Origin: Bacillus velezensis
GTDB lineage: Bacteria > Bacillota > Bacilli > Bacillales > Bacillaceae
Direction: 5' to 3'
Assembly: GCF_001461825.1 (NCBI RefSeq)
Contig: NZ_LLZC01000019.1
Coordinates: forward strand, 690,947 to 754,946
DNA: 64,000 bases
Shown piece by piece: positions 57,109 through 64,000 of this stretch; within the stretch, counting starts at the first letter, position 1; each line of letters begins with the position of its first letter. The notes beneath the pieces are model-generated. The model had not been told where the DNA came from and did not search any database. It saw only the letters and a list, made by a program, of their open reading frames with translations. A program made the position numbers and the translations under genes.

Positions 57109-58147
57109 ATGCCATCGGCGATAGAACGTACCGATGCAAAAGCTTCGCCGTATTAAGAAGCGATAATTCATGCGTGCGTTCAAAAGCGTGTGAAGCGTCA
57201 ATTCCCGGGCCGATCAGCCCGTGGACGATGTCATGGCCCGAACGGATGGCTGCTGAGGCATCAGAACCGTAATACGGATAAATATCAAGCTGATAATCAA
57301 TGCCATAGCGCTCCGCAAGCCCGGCCAGATGTTTTCTGAGCTGATAATGGTACGGGCCGCTCGCATCCTTCACGCAAATGGAGACGGTATATTCATCCGT
57401 AGACTGGCCGTCTCCGATCGCCCCCATATCAACAGCCAAGTATTCGACGGTCTCAGGAGGAATGTTGGAATTGCCGCCGTAGCCGATTTCTTCATTATTA
57501 GAAATCAGAAAATGCGTCGTATACGGAAGTTCGATTTTCTCTTCCGTGATGCGGCGGATTAAATTCAAGAGCAGTGCCACGCTCGCTTTGTCATCAAGAT
57601 GCCGGGACTTAATAAAGCCGCTCGGCGTAATCTGCACACGCGGGTCAAATGAGATGAAATCGCCGACCCTGATGCCGAGATCGGACGTCTCTTCCTTCGT
57701 CCGGACAGGCTCATCAAGGCGGACTTCCATATTCTCCTGATTCCGCTCTGCCTTGCCGGCGTCCTTGTAGACGTGCACTGAAGTCTGATGCATTAAGATG
57801 GTGCCTGTATAGGTTTTGCCGGAAGAAGTTTGGATCTCGCAATATTCCCCTTCAATCGAGTTATATCGGAAGCCGCCGATCAAGTCAATCTTCAGCCGGC
57901 CGTCCGCCTTTATCTCCTTTACCATCGCGCCGAGCGTATCGACATGCGCCGTCAGCAATCTGTGTTTCTTGTCATCACGGCCGGGAATTGTGACAAAAAG
58001 ACCGCCTTTGCGGTTTCTGTAAGAGGAGACGCCCCATTCTTTTAAAAGACTTTCTGTATAGGCGATAACCTCGTATGTATTGCCCGTCGGACTCGGAATC
58101 GACACCAATTCTTTAATCAGTTCCATCGTATGTTTCATATTTTCCAC
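57107..58147 (-). CDS. yhfE: M42-family aminopeptidase YhfE
   Basis: This 346-residue co-catalytic metallopeptidase (glutamyl aminopeptidase/endoglucanase-annotated family) has metal ligands in TAHVDTLGAMV (H), SRHLDDKASVALL (D), SNNEEIGYGGNS (catalytic EE), AVDMGAIGDG and the final IDASHAFERTH. It is probably a large oligomer that trims peptides in the cytosol. The start is GTG 58147, eight bases after AGGAGG. It is convergent with gltT. Confidence 0.86.
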   Translation of the reverse strand: MENMKHTMELIKELVSIPSPTGNTYEVIAYTESLLKEWGVSSYRNRKGGLFVTIPGRDDKKHRLLTAHVDTLGAMVKEIKADGRLKIDLIGGFRYNSIEGEYCEIQTSSGKTYTGTILMHQTSVHVYKDAGKAERNQENMEVRLDEPVRTKEETSDLGIRVGDFISFDPRVQITPSGFIKSRHLDDKASVALLLNLIRRITEEKIELPYTTHFLISNNEEIGYGGNSNIPPETVEYLAVDMGAIGDGQSTDEYTVSICVKDASGPYHYQLRKHLAGLAERYGIDYQLDIYPYYGSDASAAIRSGHDIVHGLIGPGIDASHAFERTHELSLLNTAKLLHRYVLSPMA

Positions 58148-58269
58148 AGGTCATTCCTCCTATCAATTTTATTCTTCTTAAAATATACTCTTTTGATCCA
58201 TAACCCGTCCAATCTTTTCCTTCTCTTTTTTCATAGAATGAAGGGAGCATGAGCATAGGAGGGAAATGT

Positions 58270-58488
58270 ATGATCAGCCGTAAACCGCACAAGCGGAAAA
58301 GATTTCATAATGATTGGTTTGAGGATTGGTTTGAGGATAATTGGTCTGGTGCAGCCTTCTGGGGCTGTAAAAAAGAAAAAGATCACTGTAAAAAGAAAAA
58401 AGAAGACCCTTGTAAAAAGAAGAAAGATAAAAAGAAGAAAGATAAAAAGAAGCATCATCATTCATGCTGCCGCTGCCGTCATTGGTAA
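58270..58488 (+). CDS. yhfD: Lysine- and cysteine-rich small protein YhfD
   Basis: This 72-residue protein is recognised by position. It has three parts: a basic start (ISRKPHKRKRF), a tandem repeat of DWFED encoded by a direct DNA repeat at about 58313-58336, and a strongly basic lysine/aspartate region ending in HHHSCCRCRHW. Cysteines and histidines could bind metal. AGGAGGGAAATGT precedes ATG 58270. Low complexity may reflect a spore or nucleic-acid-binding role; this is a guess. Confidence 0.7.
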   Translation: MISRKPHKRKRFHNDWFEDWFEDNWSGAAFWGCKKEKDHCKKKKEDPCKKKKDKKKKDKKKHHHSCCRCRHW

Positions 58489-58529
58489 TCGTTCACACAA
58501 GCCCGTTTTACAAATAGATTCTCATGCTC

Positions 58530-58557
58530 CCCAAACAGCGGATGCTGCTTGGGTTTT
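58530..58557 (+). terminator. yhfD terminator
   Basis: CCCAAACAGC pairs with GCTGCTTGGG with one mismatch, followed by seven Ts. Confidence 0.8.
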
Positions 58558-58567
58558 TTTATTAAAA

Positions 58568-58600
58568 TTAGTACCAAGTAATAATATCAGGTGTTATAAT
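58568..58600 (+). promoter_or_regulatory. FapR operator and extended -10 promoter of fabHB
   Basis: TTAGTACCAAGTAATAA at 58568-58584 resembles the FapR box (TTAGTA left arm exact, right arm one or two changes). TG-T-TATAAT at 58592-58600 is an extended -10. The operator covers the -35 position, consistent with malonyl-CoA-relieved repression. Confidence 0.7.
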
Positions 58601-58624
58601 CTGATATAAAGGAGTGATTTTTTC

Positions 58625-59602
58625 ATGTCAAAATCTAAAATTACAGCAATCGGTACATATGCTCCGGCACGCCGATTAACAAACGCGGATTTGGAGCGCA
58701 TCGTCGATACATCTGATGAATGGATCGTCCAGCGCACCGGTATGAAGGAAAGACGCATTGCCGGCGAACATGAATTCACATCGGATTTGTGTGTGGAAGC
58801 GGTGAAAAACCTTGCAGAACGATACAGCGGAACTCTTGATGATGTCGATATGATCCTTGTCGCCACAACGACGGCGGACTATGCGTTTCCAAGCACCGCG
58901 GCACGCGTGCAGGCTTACTTCGGCTGGCCGCAAACGGGGGCGCTTGATATTAACGCCACATGCGCCGGACTCACTTACGGCCTTCAGCTCGCAGACGCAT
59001 TAATTACCGCCGGTTCCCATCAAAAAGTGATTGTCATTGCCGGTGAAACATTATCAAAGGTAACGGATTATACTGACCGGACGACCTGCGTTCTTTTCGG
59101 AGACGCTGCTGGCGCCCTATTGGTGGAACGCGATGAATCAGCGCCGGGCTTTTTGGCAGCCGTGCAAGGAACAGCGGGAGGCAGCGCGGACGTGCTGTAT
59201 CGCACGGGACTGAGCGCAGAATTAAACGGCGAGCCGCTTAAAGGCGGAGGAAACATGGTGCAAAACGGGCGCGAAGTATATAAATGGGCGGCCAGAACAG
59301 TGCCTGAGGAATGCAATGCCCTTTTAGAAAAAGCCGGCTTTTCAAAAGACGATCTGGATTGGTTCGTTCCTCACAGCGCCAACATGCGGATGATCGAATC
59401 CATCTGTGAAAAACTGCCCTTCCCGCTTGAACGGACATTGACAAGCGTTGAATATTACGGCAACACTTCATCGGTTTCTATTATTCTCGCTTTGGATGAA
59501 GCTGTGAAAGCAAAAAAACTGTCGGAAGGCCAGACGCTGGTATTATTCGGGTTCGGCGGAGGATTGACGTATACCGGACTGTTGGTGAGATGGGGATTTT
59601 AA
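58625..59602 (+). CDS. fabHB: 3-oxoacyl-ACP synthase III FabHB
   Basis: This condensing enzyme starts fatty-acid chains from branched or straight acyl-CoA and malonyl-ACP. It has 325 residues. The catalytic triad is Cys in INATCAGLTYG (about 114), His in WFVPHSANMRMI (about 250) and Asn in YYGNTSSVS (about 280). It is the second FabH of the B. subtilis group (YhfB). AAAGGAGTGA precedes ATG 58625. A FapR-like operator places it in the membrane-lipid regulon. Confidence 0.92.
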   Translation: MSKSKITAIGTYAPARRLTNADLERIVDTSDEWIVQRTGMKERRIAGEHEFTSDLCVEAVKNLAERYSGTLDDVDMILVATTTADYAFPSTAARVQAYFGWPQTGALDINATCAGLTYGLQLADALITAGSHQKVIVIAGETLSKVTDYTDRTTCVLFGDAAGALLVERDESAPGFLAAVQGTAGGSADVLYRTGLSAELNGEPLKGGGNMVQNGREVYKWAARTVPEECNALLEKAGFSKDDLDWFVPHSANMRMIESICEKLPFPLERTLTSVEYYGNTSSVSIILALDEAVKAKKLSEGQTLVLFGFGGGLTYTGLLVRWGF

Positions 59603-59622
59603 TAGCACGACGATCGAAATCT

Positions 59623-59664
59623 AAAAAAAAAGAGGCCCTGAGCATCTGCTCAGAGCCTCTTTTT
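59623..59664. terminator. Bidirectional terminator between fabHB and yhgE
   Basis: AGAGGC/GCCTCT outer stem and TGAGCA/TGCTCA inner stem, with A and T runs on either side. Confidence 0.87.
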
Positions 59665-59665
59665 C

Positions 59666-61999
59666 TTATGCTGTTATTTCTTCTTCCGTTTTGTGTTCTT
59701 TTTTGCTTTGCACCGTAAAATACACGATGGTCAGCGCGATCATGACAACGGCGATGCCTAACAGAATGGATGCCTGCTGCCACATATAGCCGTAATCGCC
59801 ATTTGAAATGACGGCGCGGAACCCGTTGATGCTGTAAGTCATCGGCAGTGCCCCGTGAATCACTTGATAGAATCCCGGCAGGAGTTCAAGCGGGAAGGTT
59901 CCTCCGCTTGCCCCGAGCTGGAGCACCAGAATGATGACAGCGATAAAGCGTCCCGGATTTCCCATCGTTGTCGCCAATAATTGAATCATGGACAGGAACG
60001 CGATGCTGGTAATCATCGTAAAGAGATAGAATCTCCAAGTGCTCTCCACATCAAGCCCGATTCCTTTTAACAGAACCGTGGCGACAATAACAGATTGAAT
60101 CAGTCCGACAAGCAGAATAACGCTGAATTTGCTGAGGAACCATTCAAAACCGTTTCTCGGACGCCCTGAAGCTTCACTCAGAGGGAATACGACCGTCAGC
60201 ATCAATCCGCCGACATACAAGCCCATAGAGAGAATATAAGGCGTCAGTCCGGTACCGTAGTTAGGCACGGAATGAATCGCGTTATCGTCCGTTTTTACCG
60301 GATCGGCAAACATGCTGTACGTTTTGTCATCTGTCTTAATGTCCCCGGTTTGATCGGCCGCATCTTTCAGCTGGCTGGACAATTGTCCGGTGCCGTCTAA
60401 AAGCTTGCTTAAACCGGTGCCGAGAGATGCTTGACCCTGCTCAATTTTGGACGAGCCGTCATGGATTTTGTTTTGCGCATCCAGGAGTTTCGTTAAGCCG
60501 CCTGATACTTGGCCGCTCCCTGACACTAACGCTTCTGATCCTGATTTGAGCTGTCCGAACTTGCTGTTGTATTCACCGATGCCGGCCGTCAGTTTGTTTT
60601 GGCTTTCAAAGACGGTCTGCGCTCCGCTGTACAATTTATCAGTTCCAGCTGTCAGCTGGTTAATCGCGTCTTGTACCGCCGCTGCGCCGTTATACAGTTT
60701 CGATGTGGACTGAGGCAGTGCTTTCAGCTGATCAGCCTTCGCTTTTACATCTTTGAGCGCGTTTTTTATGACTGACATATCCGGAAGCTGAATATCTCCG
60801 CCGGACGGAAGCTGGCTGACGATATTGTCTAAATCCGGAAGGTCGGCCTTCGGAAGCTTCTCATTCAGTAGCTGAACAAGTTTCGCTTTTTGCTCATCCG
60901 TTAAGAAATCACTGTCCTTAATCACCTTTTTGACCGCGTCATCCCGGGCATCCAGGTTGTTTTTCAGATCAGAAAGCTTCTTCTTAAACTGCTGCAGGTC
61001 CTTTTCAGTCTGCTCGAGCTGCCCAACCGCGTTTTCAATGTCTGACAGGTTGACTGAATTGATCGCATCTTCAAATGCCGCCGCTTTTTGCGACACTTCC
61101 TGCGCCTTGCTGTTTAACGCGCTTAATCCATTCGTTAAATCCGGAAGCTTTTGCTGGAGCTGCTTTTGTGCGTCAAGGCTTGTTTTCAGCCCGCTGGCCA
61201 CTTGGCCTCCTCCTGAAGCAATCTGTCCTGATTTATCTTGAATTTCGGCGCTTGCGCTCTGAAGTTTTGCGATAGAGCTGTCAAGCGTTTGAATTCCGCT
61301 TGTCACTTTCGCCGCTCCGTCTGCAAGCTGCTGCGTTTTATCGCTGATGGTGGCGGTGCTTTCAGTAAGCTTCGCTAAATTTTCCTTCAGCTTGGCGCTG
61401 CCGTCTTTCGCGTTTTTCGTGCCGTCGTCTATTTTCTTGGCTCCGCTGCTGGCTTTGCCGAGCCCTTTGGCAATATCTTTAAAGTTATCAAAAATAACTT
61501 TTGCGTATTGCTCTGTCACTTCTTTCGACACGGAGGCTTTCAGTTTGTCGATCGCCTTTTCCCCGATTGTCGCGCCGACATAGTTTGATCCGGCATTCGT
61601 ATGATATTTCAGATCCAGCTTCTTCGGATTTTTATCCATTACCGTGCTGGCGTTTTTCGAAAAATCTTCAGGAATCTCGACCAATAAATAATATTTAGCA
61701 TTTAATAAGTCCTTTAACGATTGATCAAGATCGCTTGAAAAATGCCAATCAAAATTATCATTTTTCTTTAACTCTTTCACAAGATCGTCACCGATCTGAA
61801 GATGTTTCCCTTCGTAGTCCGCCCCTTTATCCTGGTTGACAACGACAACCGGCAGCTGATCCACCGTGCCGTACGGGTCCCAGTACGCCTTCAAAAACAC
61901 TCCGCTGTAGATCAGCGGAACGAATAATATGGCAATGATGGGGATTAACAGTTTCTTGTTCGTTACAATGTCTTTCCACTGGCTTTTTATTGTATTCAA
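59666..61999 (-). CDS. yhgE: YhgE/Pip-family membrane protein
   Basis: This large membrane protein of 777 residues is related to lactococcal phage infection protein Pip and to ESX/type VII-associated YueB-like proteins. It has one N-terminal helix (LLIPIIAILFVPLIYSGVF), a long extracellular region of about 550 residues made of repeated coiled-coil segments (A-KL-DG-G-L-SG pattern), and five or six C-terminal helices of the ABC-2 type. I chose TTG 61999 because AAGGAGG lies eight bases before it. It follows the TetR gene yhgD by 74 bases. Family members serve as phage receptors or in export; the role here is unknown. Confidence 0.86.
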   Translation of the reverse strand: MNTIKSQWKDIVTNKKLLIPIIAILFVPLIYSGVFLKAYWDPYGTVDQLPVVVVNQDKGADYEGKHLQIGDDLVKELKKNDNFDWHFSSDLDQSLKDLLNAKYYLLVEIPEDFSKNASTVMDKNPKKLDLKYHTNAGSNYVGATIGEKAIDKLKASVSKEVTEQYAKVIFDNFKDIAKGLGKASSGAKKIDDGTKNAKDGSAKLKENLAKLTESTATISDKTQQLADGAAKVTSGIQTLDSSIAKLQSASAEIQDKSGQIASGGGQVASGLKTSLDAQKQLQQKLPDLTNGLSALNSKAQEVSQKAAAFEDAINSVNLSDIENAVGQLEQTEKDLQQFKKKLSDLKNNLDARDDAVKKVIKDSDFLTDEQKAKLVQLLNEKLPKADLPDLDNIVSQLPSGGDIQLPDMSVIKNALKDVKAKADQLKALPQSTSKLYNGAAAVQDAINQLTAGTDKLYSGAQTVFESQNKLTAGIGEYNSKFGQLKSGSEALVSGSGQVSGGLTKLLDAQNKIHDGSSKIEQGQASLGTGLSKLLDGTGQLSSQLKDAADQTGDIKTDDKTYSMFADPVKTDDNAIHSVPNYGTGLTPYILSMGLYVGGLMLTVVFPLSEASGRPRNGFEWFLSKFSVILLVGLIQSVIVATVLLKGIGLDVESTWRFYLFTMITSIAFLSMIQLLATTMGNPGRFIAVIILVLQLGASGGTFPLELLPGFYQVIHGALPMTYSINGFRAVISNGDYGYMWQQASILLGIAVVMIALTIVYFTVQSKKEHKTEEEITA

Positions 62000-62031
62000 C
62001 CCTGTTGCCTCCTTCCGCAAACTGACTCATT

Positions 62032-62045
62032 TGACAAAACGGTCA
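62032..62045 (-). promoter_or_regulatory. Possible YhgD operator upstream of yhgE
   Basis: The minus strand reads TGACCGTTTTGTCA, an imperfect palindrome (TGAC/GTCA ends) located between yhgD and yhgE. It shares TGACCGTTT with a site before yhgD. Confidence 0.5.
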
Positions 62046-62073
62046 CGGCACCTAAAAAGTGAAGGATCATCTA

Positions 62074-62646
62074 TTATTTAGATAATCCTTGACCAACATA
62101 CATTTCCAGCAATTCGGCGATCGTCTCTTTTTCAAGAGGCGGATGGTTTTTTTCCCAGTCAAATATCAGCGCGATGTAGAGCTTGAGCATCACAAAAGCG
62201 GTCAGTTCCGGATCACACGGTTTAATGCTTCCGTTTTCAATGGCTGTTTCTATCTTTTCTTTAATGTATGACAGAATGGCCCGCTCCATTTTCGCAATGA
62301 CATCCTGAACGGCTATTGTACCAATCTCGGCGTTCTCCTGAAAAATTTTAATAGTCAGCTGGTGTGTTTTTCTGAATTCCAAAATCGCGACAAGCGCCCG
62401 GTGGACATTTTCGTGAAATGAAAGCTCCGGTTTCATCGCTTCGTCTGCGTGTTCCTTCATTTCTCTTAAAATAGTGGTGAAAATATCATCAAACAGTTCT
62501 TCTTTGTTTTTGAAAAACGTGTAGATGGTTCCCTTCCCCACATTTGCAAGCTTTGCCACCAGATCCATTGTCGTTGCTTTGTAGCCGAATTGTGTAAAAG
62601 ACTTCGTTGCCGCTTCCAGAATGAGCTTTTTCCGATCGACGGACAT
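62074..62646 (-). CDS. yhgD: TetR-family regulator YhgD
   Basis: This 190-residue repressor has an HTH at about 10-48 (AATKSFTQFGYKATTMDLV, then VGKGTIYTFFKNKEELF) and a helical ligand domain. ATG 62646 follows GAGGTGGG; the GTG at 62655 is part of that site. It lies directly upstream of yhgE on the same strand, the common pairing for YhgE/Pip proteins, and probably controls it together with its own promoter. Confidence 0.86.
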   Translation of the reverse strand: MSVDRKKLILEAATKSFTQFGYKATTMDLVAKLANVGKGTIYTFFKNKEELFDDIFTTILREMKEHADEAMKPELSFHENVHRALVAILEFRKTHQLTIKIFQENAEIGTIAVQDVIAKMERAILSYIKEKIETAIENGSIKPCDPELTAFVMLKLYIALIFDWEKNHPPLEKETIAELLEMYVGQGLSK

Positions 62647-62665
62647 GTTTCCCACCTCGTTAAAT

Positions 62666-62688
62666 TGACCGTTTGAACGTTTTAGTCA
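62666..62688 (-). promoter_or_regulatory. Possible YhgD autoregulatory site
   Basis: A 23-base element just before yhgD begins TGACCGTTTG and ends TTTTAGTCA on the plus strand, giving TGAC/GTCA ends. It shares TGACCGTTT with the site before yhgE. Confidence 0.5.
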
Positions 62689-62781
62689 TTTTGTACATAA
62701 GATAACTTATCACAGTCGCAAAGAAGATTCAAATGTTTTTTCTCTTTATTGGTGTTCCCTTTACAGAACGGGAACATGCAA

Positions 62782-62809
62782 AAAAACCTCCGTTTTACGA
62801 TAACGGAGG
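62782..62809 (-). terminator. hemY terminator
   Basis: On the minus strand CCTCCGTT pairs with AACGGAGG around a seven-base loop, followed by seven Ts. It overlaps the last codons of hemY. Confidence 0.85.
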
Positions 62810-64000
62810 CTGGTACGTTTCAAATAAATAAGCCAGTGAATCATATACGGCGGCTTTTCCCTGGTCGATACAGTCGGGGATGCCCACCCCTTCGAAAGAT
62901 GCGCCCGTCGCGTATACGCCCGGATAGGAAGCTTTCAGCGCATCTCTGAACTCTTTGATGCGCTCCTTATGGCCGACATGGTATTGCGGCATGCTTTCGT
63001 TCCAGCGGGTCACACAGGTCATTTCCGGTTCGCCATTCATTTTCATTACTTTTTTCAAATCTTCCATTACGATTTTAATGATCTCGTTATCTGAAAGATC
63101 TACGATGGATTCATCTCCGGCCTTTCCGACGTACGCCCTGAGAAGCGTTTTGCCCTCCGGCGCCGCGTGCGGCCATTTTTTATTCGTCCATGTGCAGGCC
63201 GTGATGGAGAAGTCGCTGTTTCTTGAGATTACGAATCCCGTACCTTCATGCTCCATCTTGACGGCTCCCTCAGGAAAACCTAAGGCGACGTTGGCAACGG
63301 ACGTAGAATGCATGTCTTTGAGACATGAAACCGCCGGCAGATCAGAAAGCATTTTCGCCGCGGCTTTATGCGGGGCTGTTACTATGCATCCTTCCGCATA
63401 GAGCACTTTGCCGTTATCAAGCGTCACGGAATATCCTTTCTCCTCGCGGCCGATATGGGTGACTTTCGTTCCTTTCATCACCTTTGTCAGCGTAAGCTGC
63501 TTTTCCAGCTCCTCCACCAACGTTTGAAGCCCTGTCGTCAGCGTTAAAAACTGGCCCTGCTTTTTGGCCGTCAGCTGCTGTCCCGAAGGCTGCGGACGCG
63601 ATTTTTTCATACCGAGAATCAGGCTTCTGTGCTTTTGCTCAGTCTGATAGAATTGCGGAAACGTGGACATGAGGCTCAGCTTATCAATATCTCCGGCATA
63701 AATCCCTGATAAAAGCGGTTCTATTAAATTCTCAACGACTTCGTCACCGACGCGTCTGCGGAAAAATTCCCCCAGAGACTGATCTTCCTTCGGTTTGCTC
63801 GCAGGCAGGACAAAGTCAAGCGCCGCCCGCGCCTTTCCGGGAACAGAAAATAAACCGGTGGAGATGAACGGAGCGATTTTGGTCGGAATGCCCATCACCG
63901 CGCCCTTCGGCATCGGATGAAGCGTCTCGTTGACGAGCACGTAAGACTGTCCGGTCGCATTGTTGACGAGCAGATGCTCAAGCCCCAAATCCTTGACGAG
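62795..64000 (-). CDS. hemY: Coproporphyrinogen/protoporphyrinogen oxidase HemY, 5' end outside window
   Basis: This is the 3' part of the haem biosynthesis flavoprotein that oxidises coproporphyrinogen III (or protoporphyrinogen IX) with O2. The window holds 401 codons and the frame stays open to the right edge, so about 70 N-terminal residues, including the first FAD motif, are missing. Visible are the PIKIAPFISTGLFS-like loop, the LTTGLQTLVEEL region, and the C-terminal FAD contact YPGVYATGASFEGVGIPDCI. The TTG at 63988 is not the real start. In B. subtilis hemY closes the hemEHY operon, and yhgD and yhgE follow as here. Confidence 0.92.
   Translation of the reverse strand, partial: LVKDLGLEHLLVNNATGQSYVLVNETLHPMPKGAVMGIPTKIAPFISTGLFSVPGKARAALDFVLPASKPKEDQSLGEFFRRRVGDEVVENLIEPLLSGIYAGDIDKLSLMSTFPQFYQTEQKHRSLILGMKKSRPQPSGQQLTAKKQGQFLTLTTGLQTLVEELEKQLTLTKVMKGTKVTHIGREEKGYSVTLDNGKVLYAEGCIVTAPHKAAAKMLSDLPAVSCLKDMHSTSVANVALGFPEGAVKMEHEGTGFVISRNSDFSITACTWTNKKWPHAAPEGKTLLRAYVGKAGDESIVDLSDNEIIKIVMEDLKKVMKMNGEPEMTCVTRWNESMPQYHVGHKERIKEFRDALKASYPGVYATGASFEGVGIPDCIDQGKAAVYDSLAYLFETYQPPLS

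Overview
The window is chromosomal DNA of a Bacillus of the B. subtilis group, most likely B. amyloliquefaciens or B. velezensis. The evidence is near-complete gene-order agreement with the yisS-to-hemY part of the B. subtilis map (shown here in reverse), a subtilisin whose mature sequence is nearly that of BPN', and typical Bacillus signals: AGGAGG ribosome sites, frequent TTG and GTG starts, and operators fitting LexA, BirA, Fur, FadR, FapR and CcpA. There is no rRNA, tRNA, CRISPR array, intact insertion sequence or prophage. I assigned gene symbols by recognising protein sequence and gene order, without a database search.

Layout. 1-9.6 kb: inositol dehydrogenase iolX (cut by the window edge) and its LacI regulator, yisR, MATE transporter yisQ, yisP, asparagine synthetase asnO, yisN, yisL, yisK, and the Spo0A-P phosphatase yisI. 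9.7-11.8 kb: the six-gene gerPABCDEF spore-coat germination operon behind a sigma-K-like promoter. 11.8-24 kb: a tightly packed double-strand-break repair operon read leftward, addB-addA-sbcD-sbcC-yisB. 24-35 kb: a DUF421 membrane protein, yhjR, a TetR/MFS drug-efflux pair, yhjN, the yhjG-yhjH monooxygenase/MarR unit, yhjE-sipV, yhjD with a LexA-like box, the yhjC-yhjB transporter, a UPF0145 gene and yhjA. 35-38 kb: a small accessory patch (a YrpD-like secreted protein, a mepB gene broken by one stop codon, two tandem DUF1801 genes) next to the competence regulator comK. 38-47.6 kb: yhzC, yhxD, yhfW, the aerotaxis sensor hemAT, the biotin-regulated bioY-yhfT-yhfS operon, yhfR and the iron-binding lipoprotein yhfQ. 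48-64 kb: aprE, yhfN, yhfM, lcfB with a FadR site, yhfK, yhfI-lplJ, yhfH, gltT, yhfE, yhfD, fabHB with a FapR site, yhgE-yhgD, and the 3' part of hemY.

Themes are stationary-phase and developmental biology (spore germination, Spo0A-P control, competence, subtilisin), DNA break repair, and fatty-acid, biotin and lipoate metabolism under dedicated regulators. Compared with my memory of B. subtilis 168, the ntdABC/ntdR/glcP block and yhfO/yhfP are absent, and a few small units are inserted.

I found no large undescribed system; this is mostly conserved core genome. The points most worth a second look are the single-stop mepB pseudogene, the YhfS thiolase that lacks the usual C-terminal catalytic cysteine although its operon is biotin-regulated, the array of operator-like sites before iolX, the paired MarR-type operators around yhjG-yhjH, the lcfB promoter embedded in the yhfK terminator, and the uncharacterised HNH protein at the end of the addBA-sbcDC operon.
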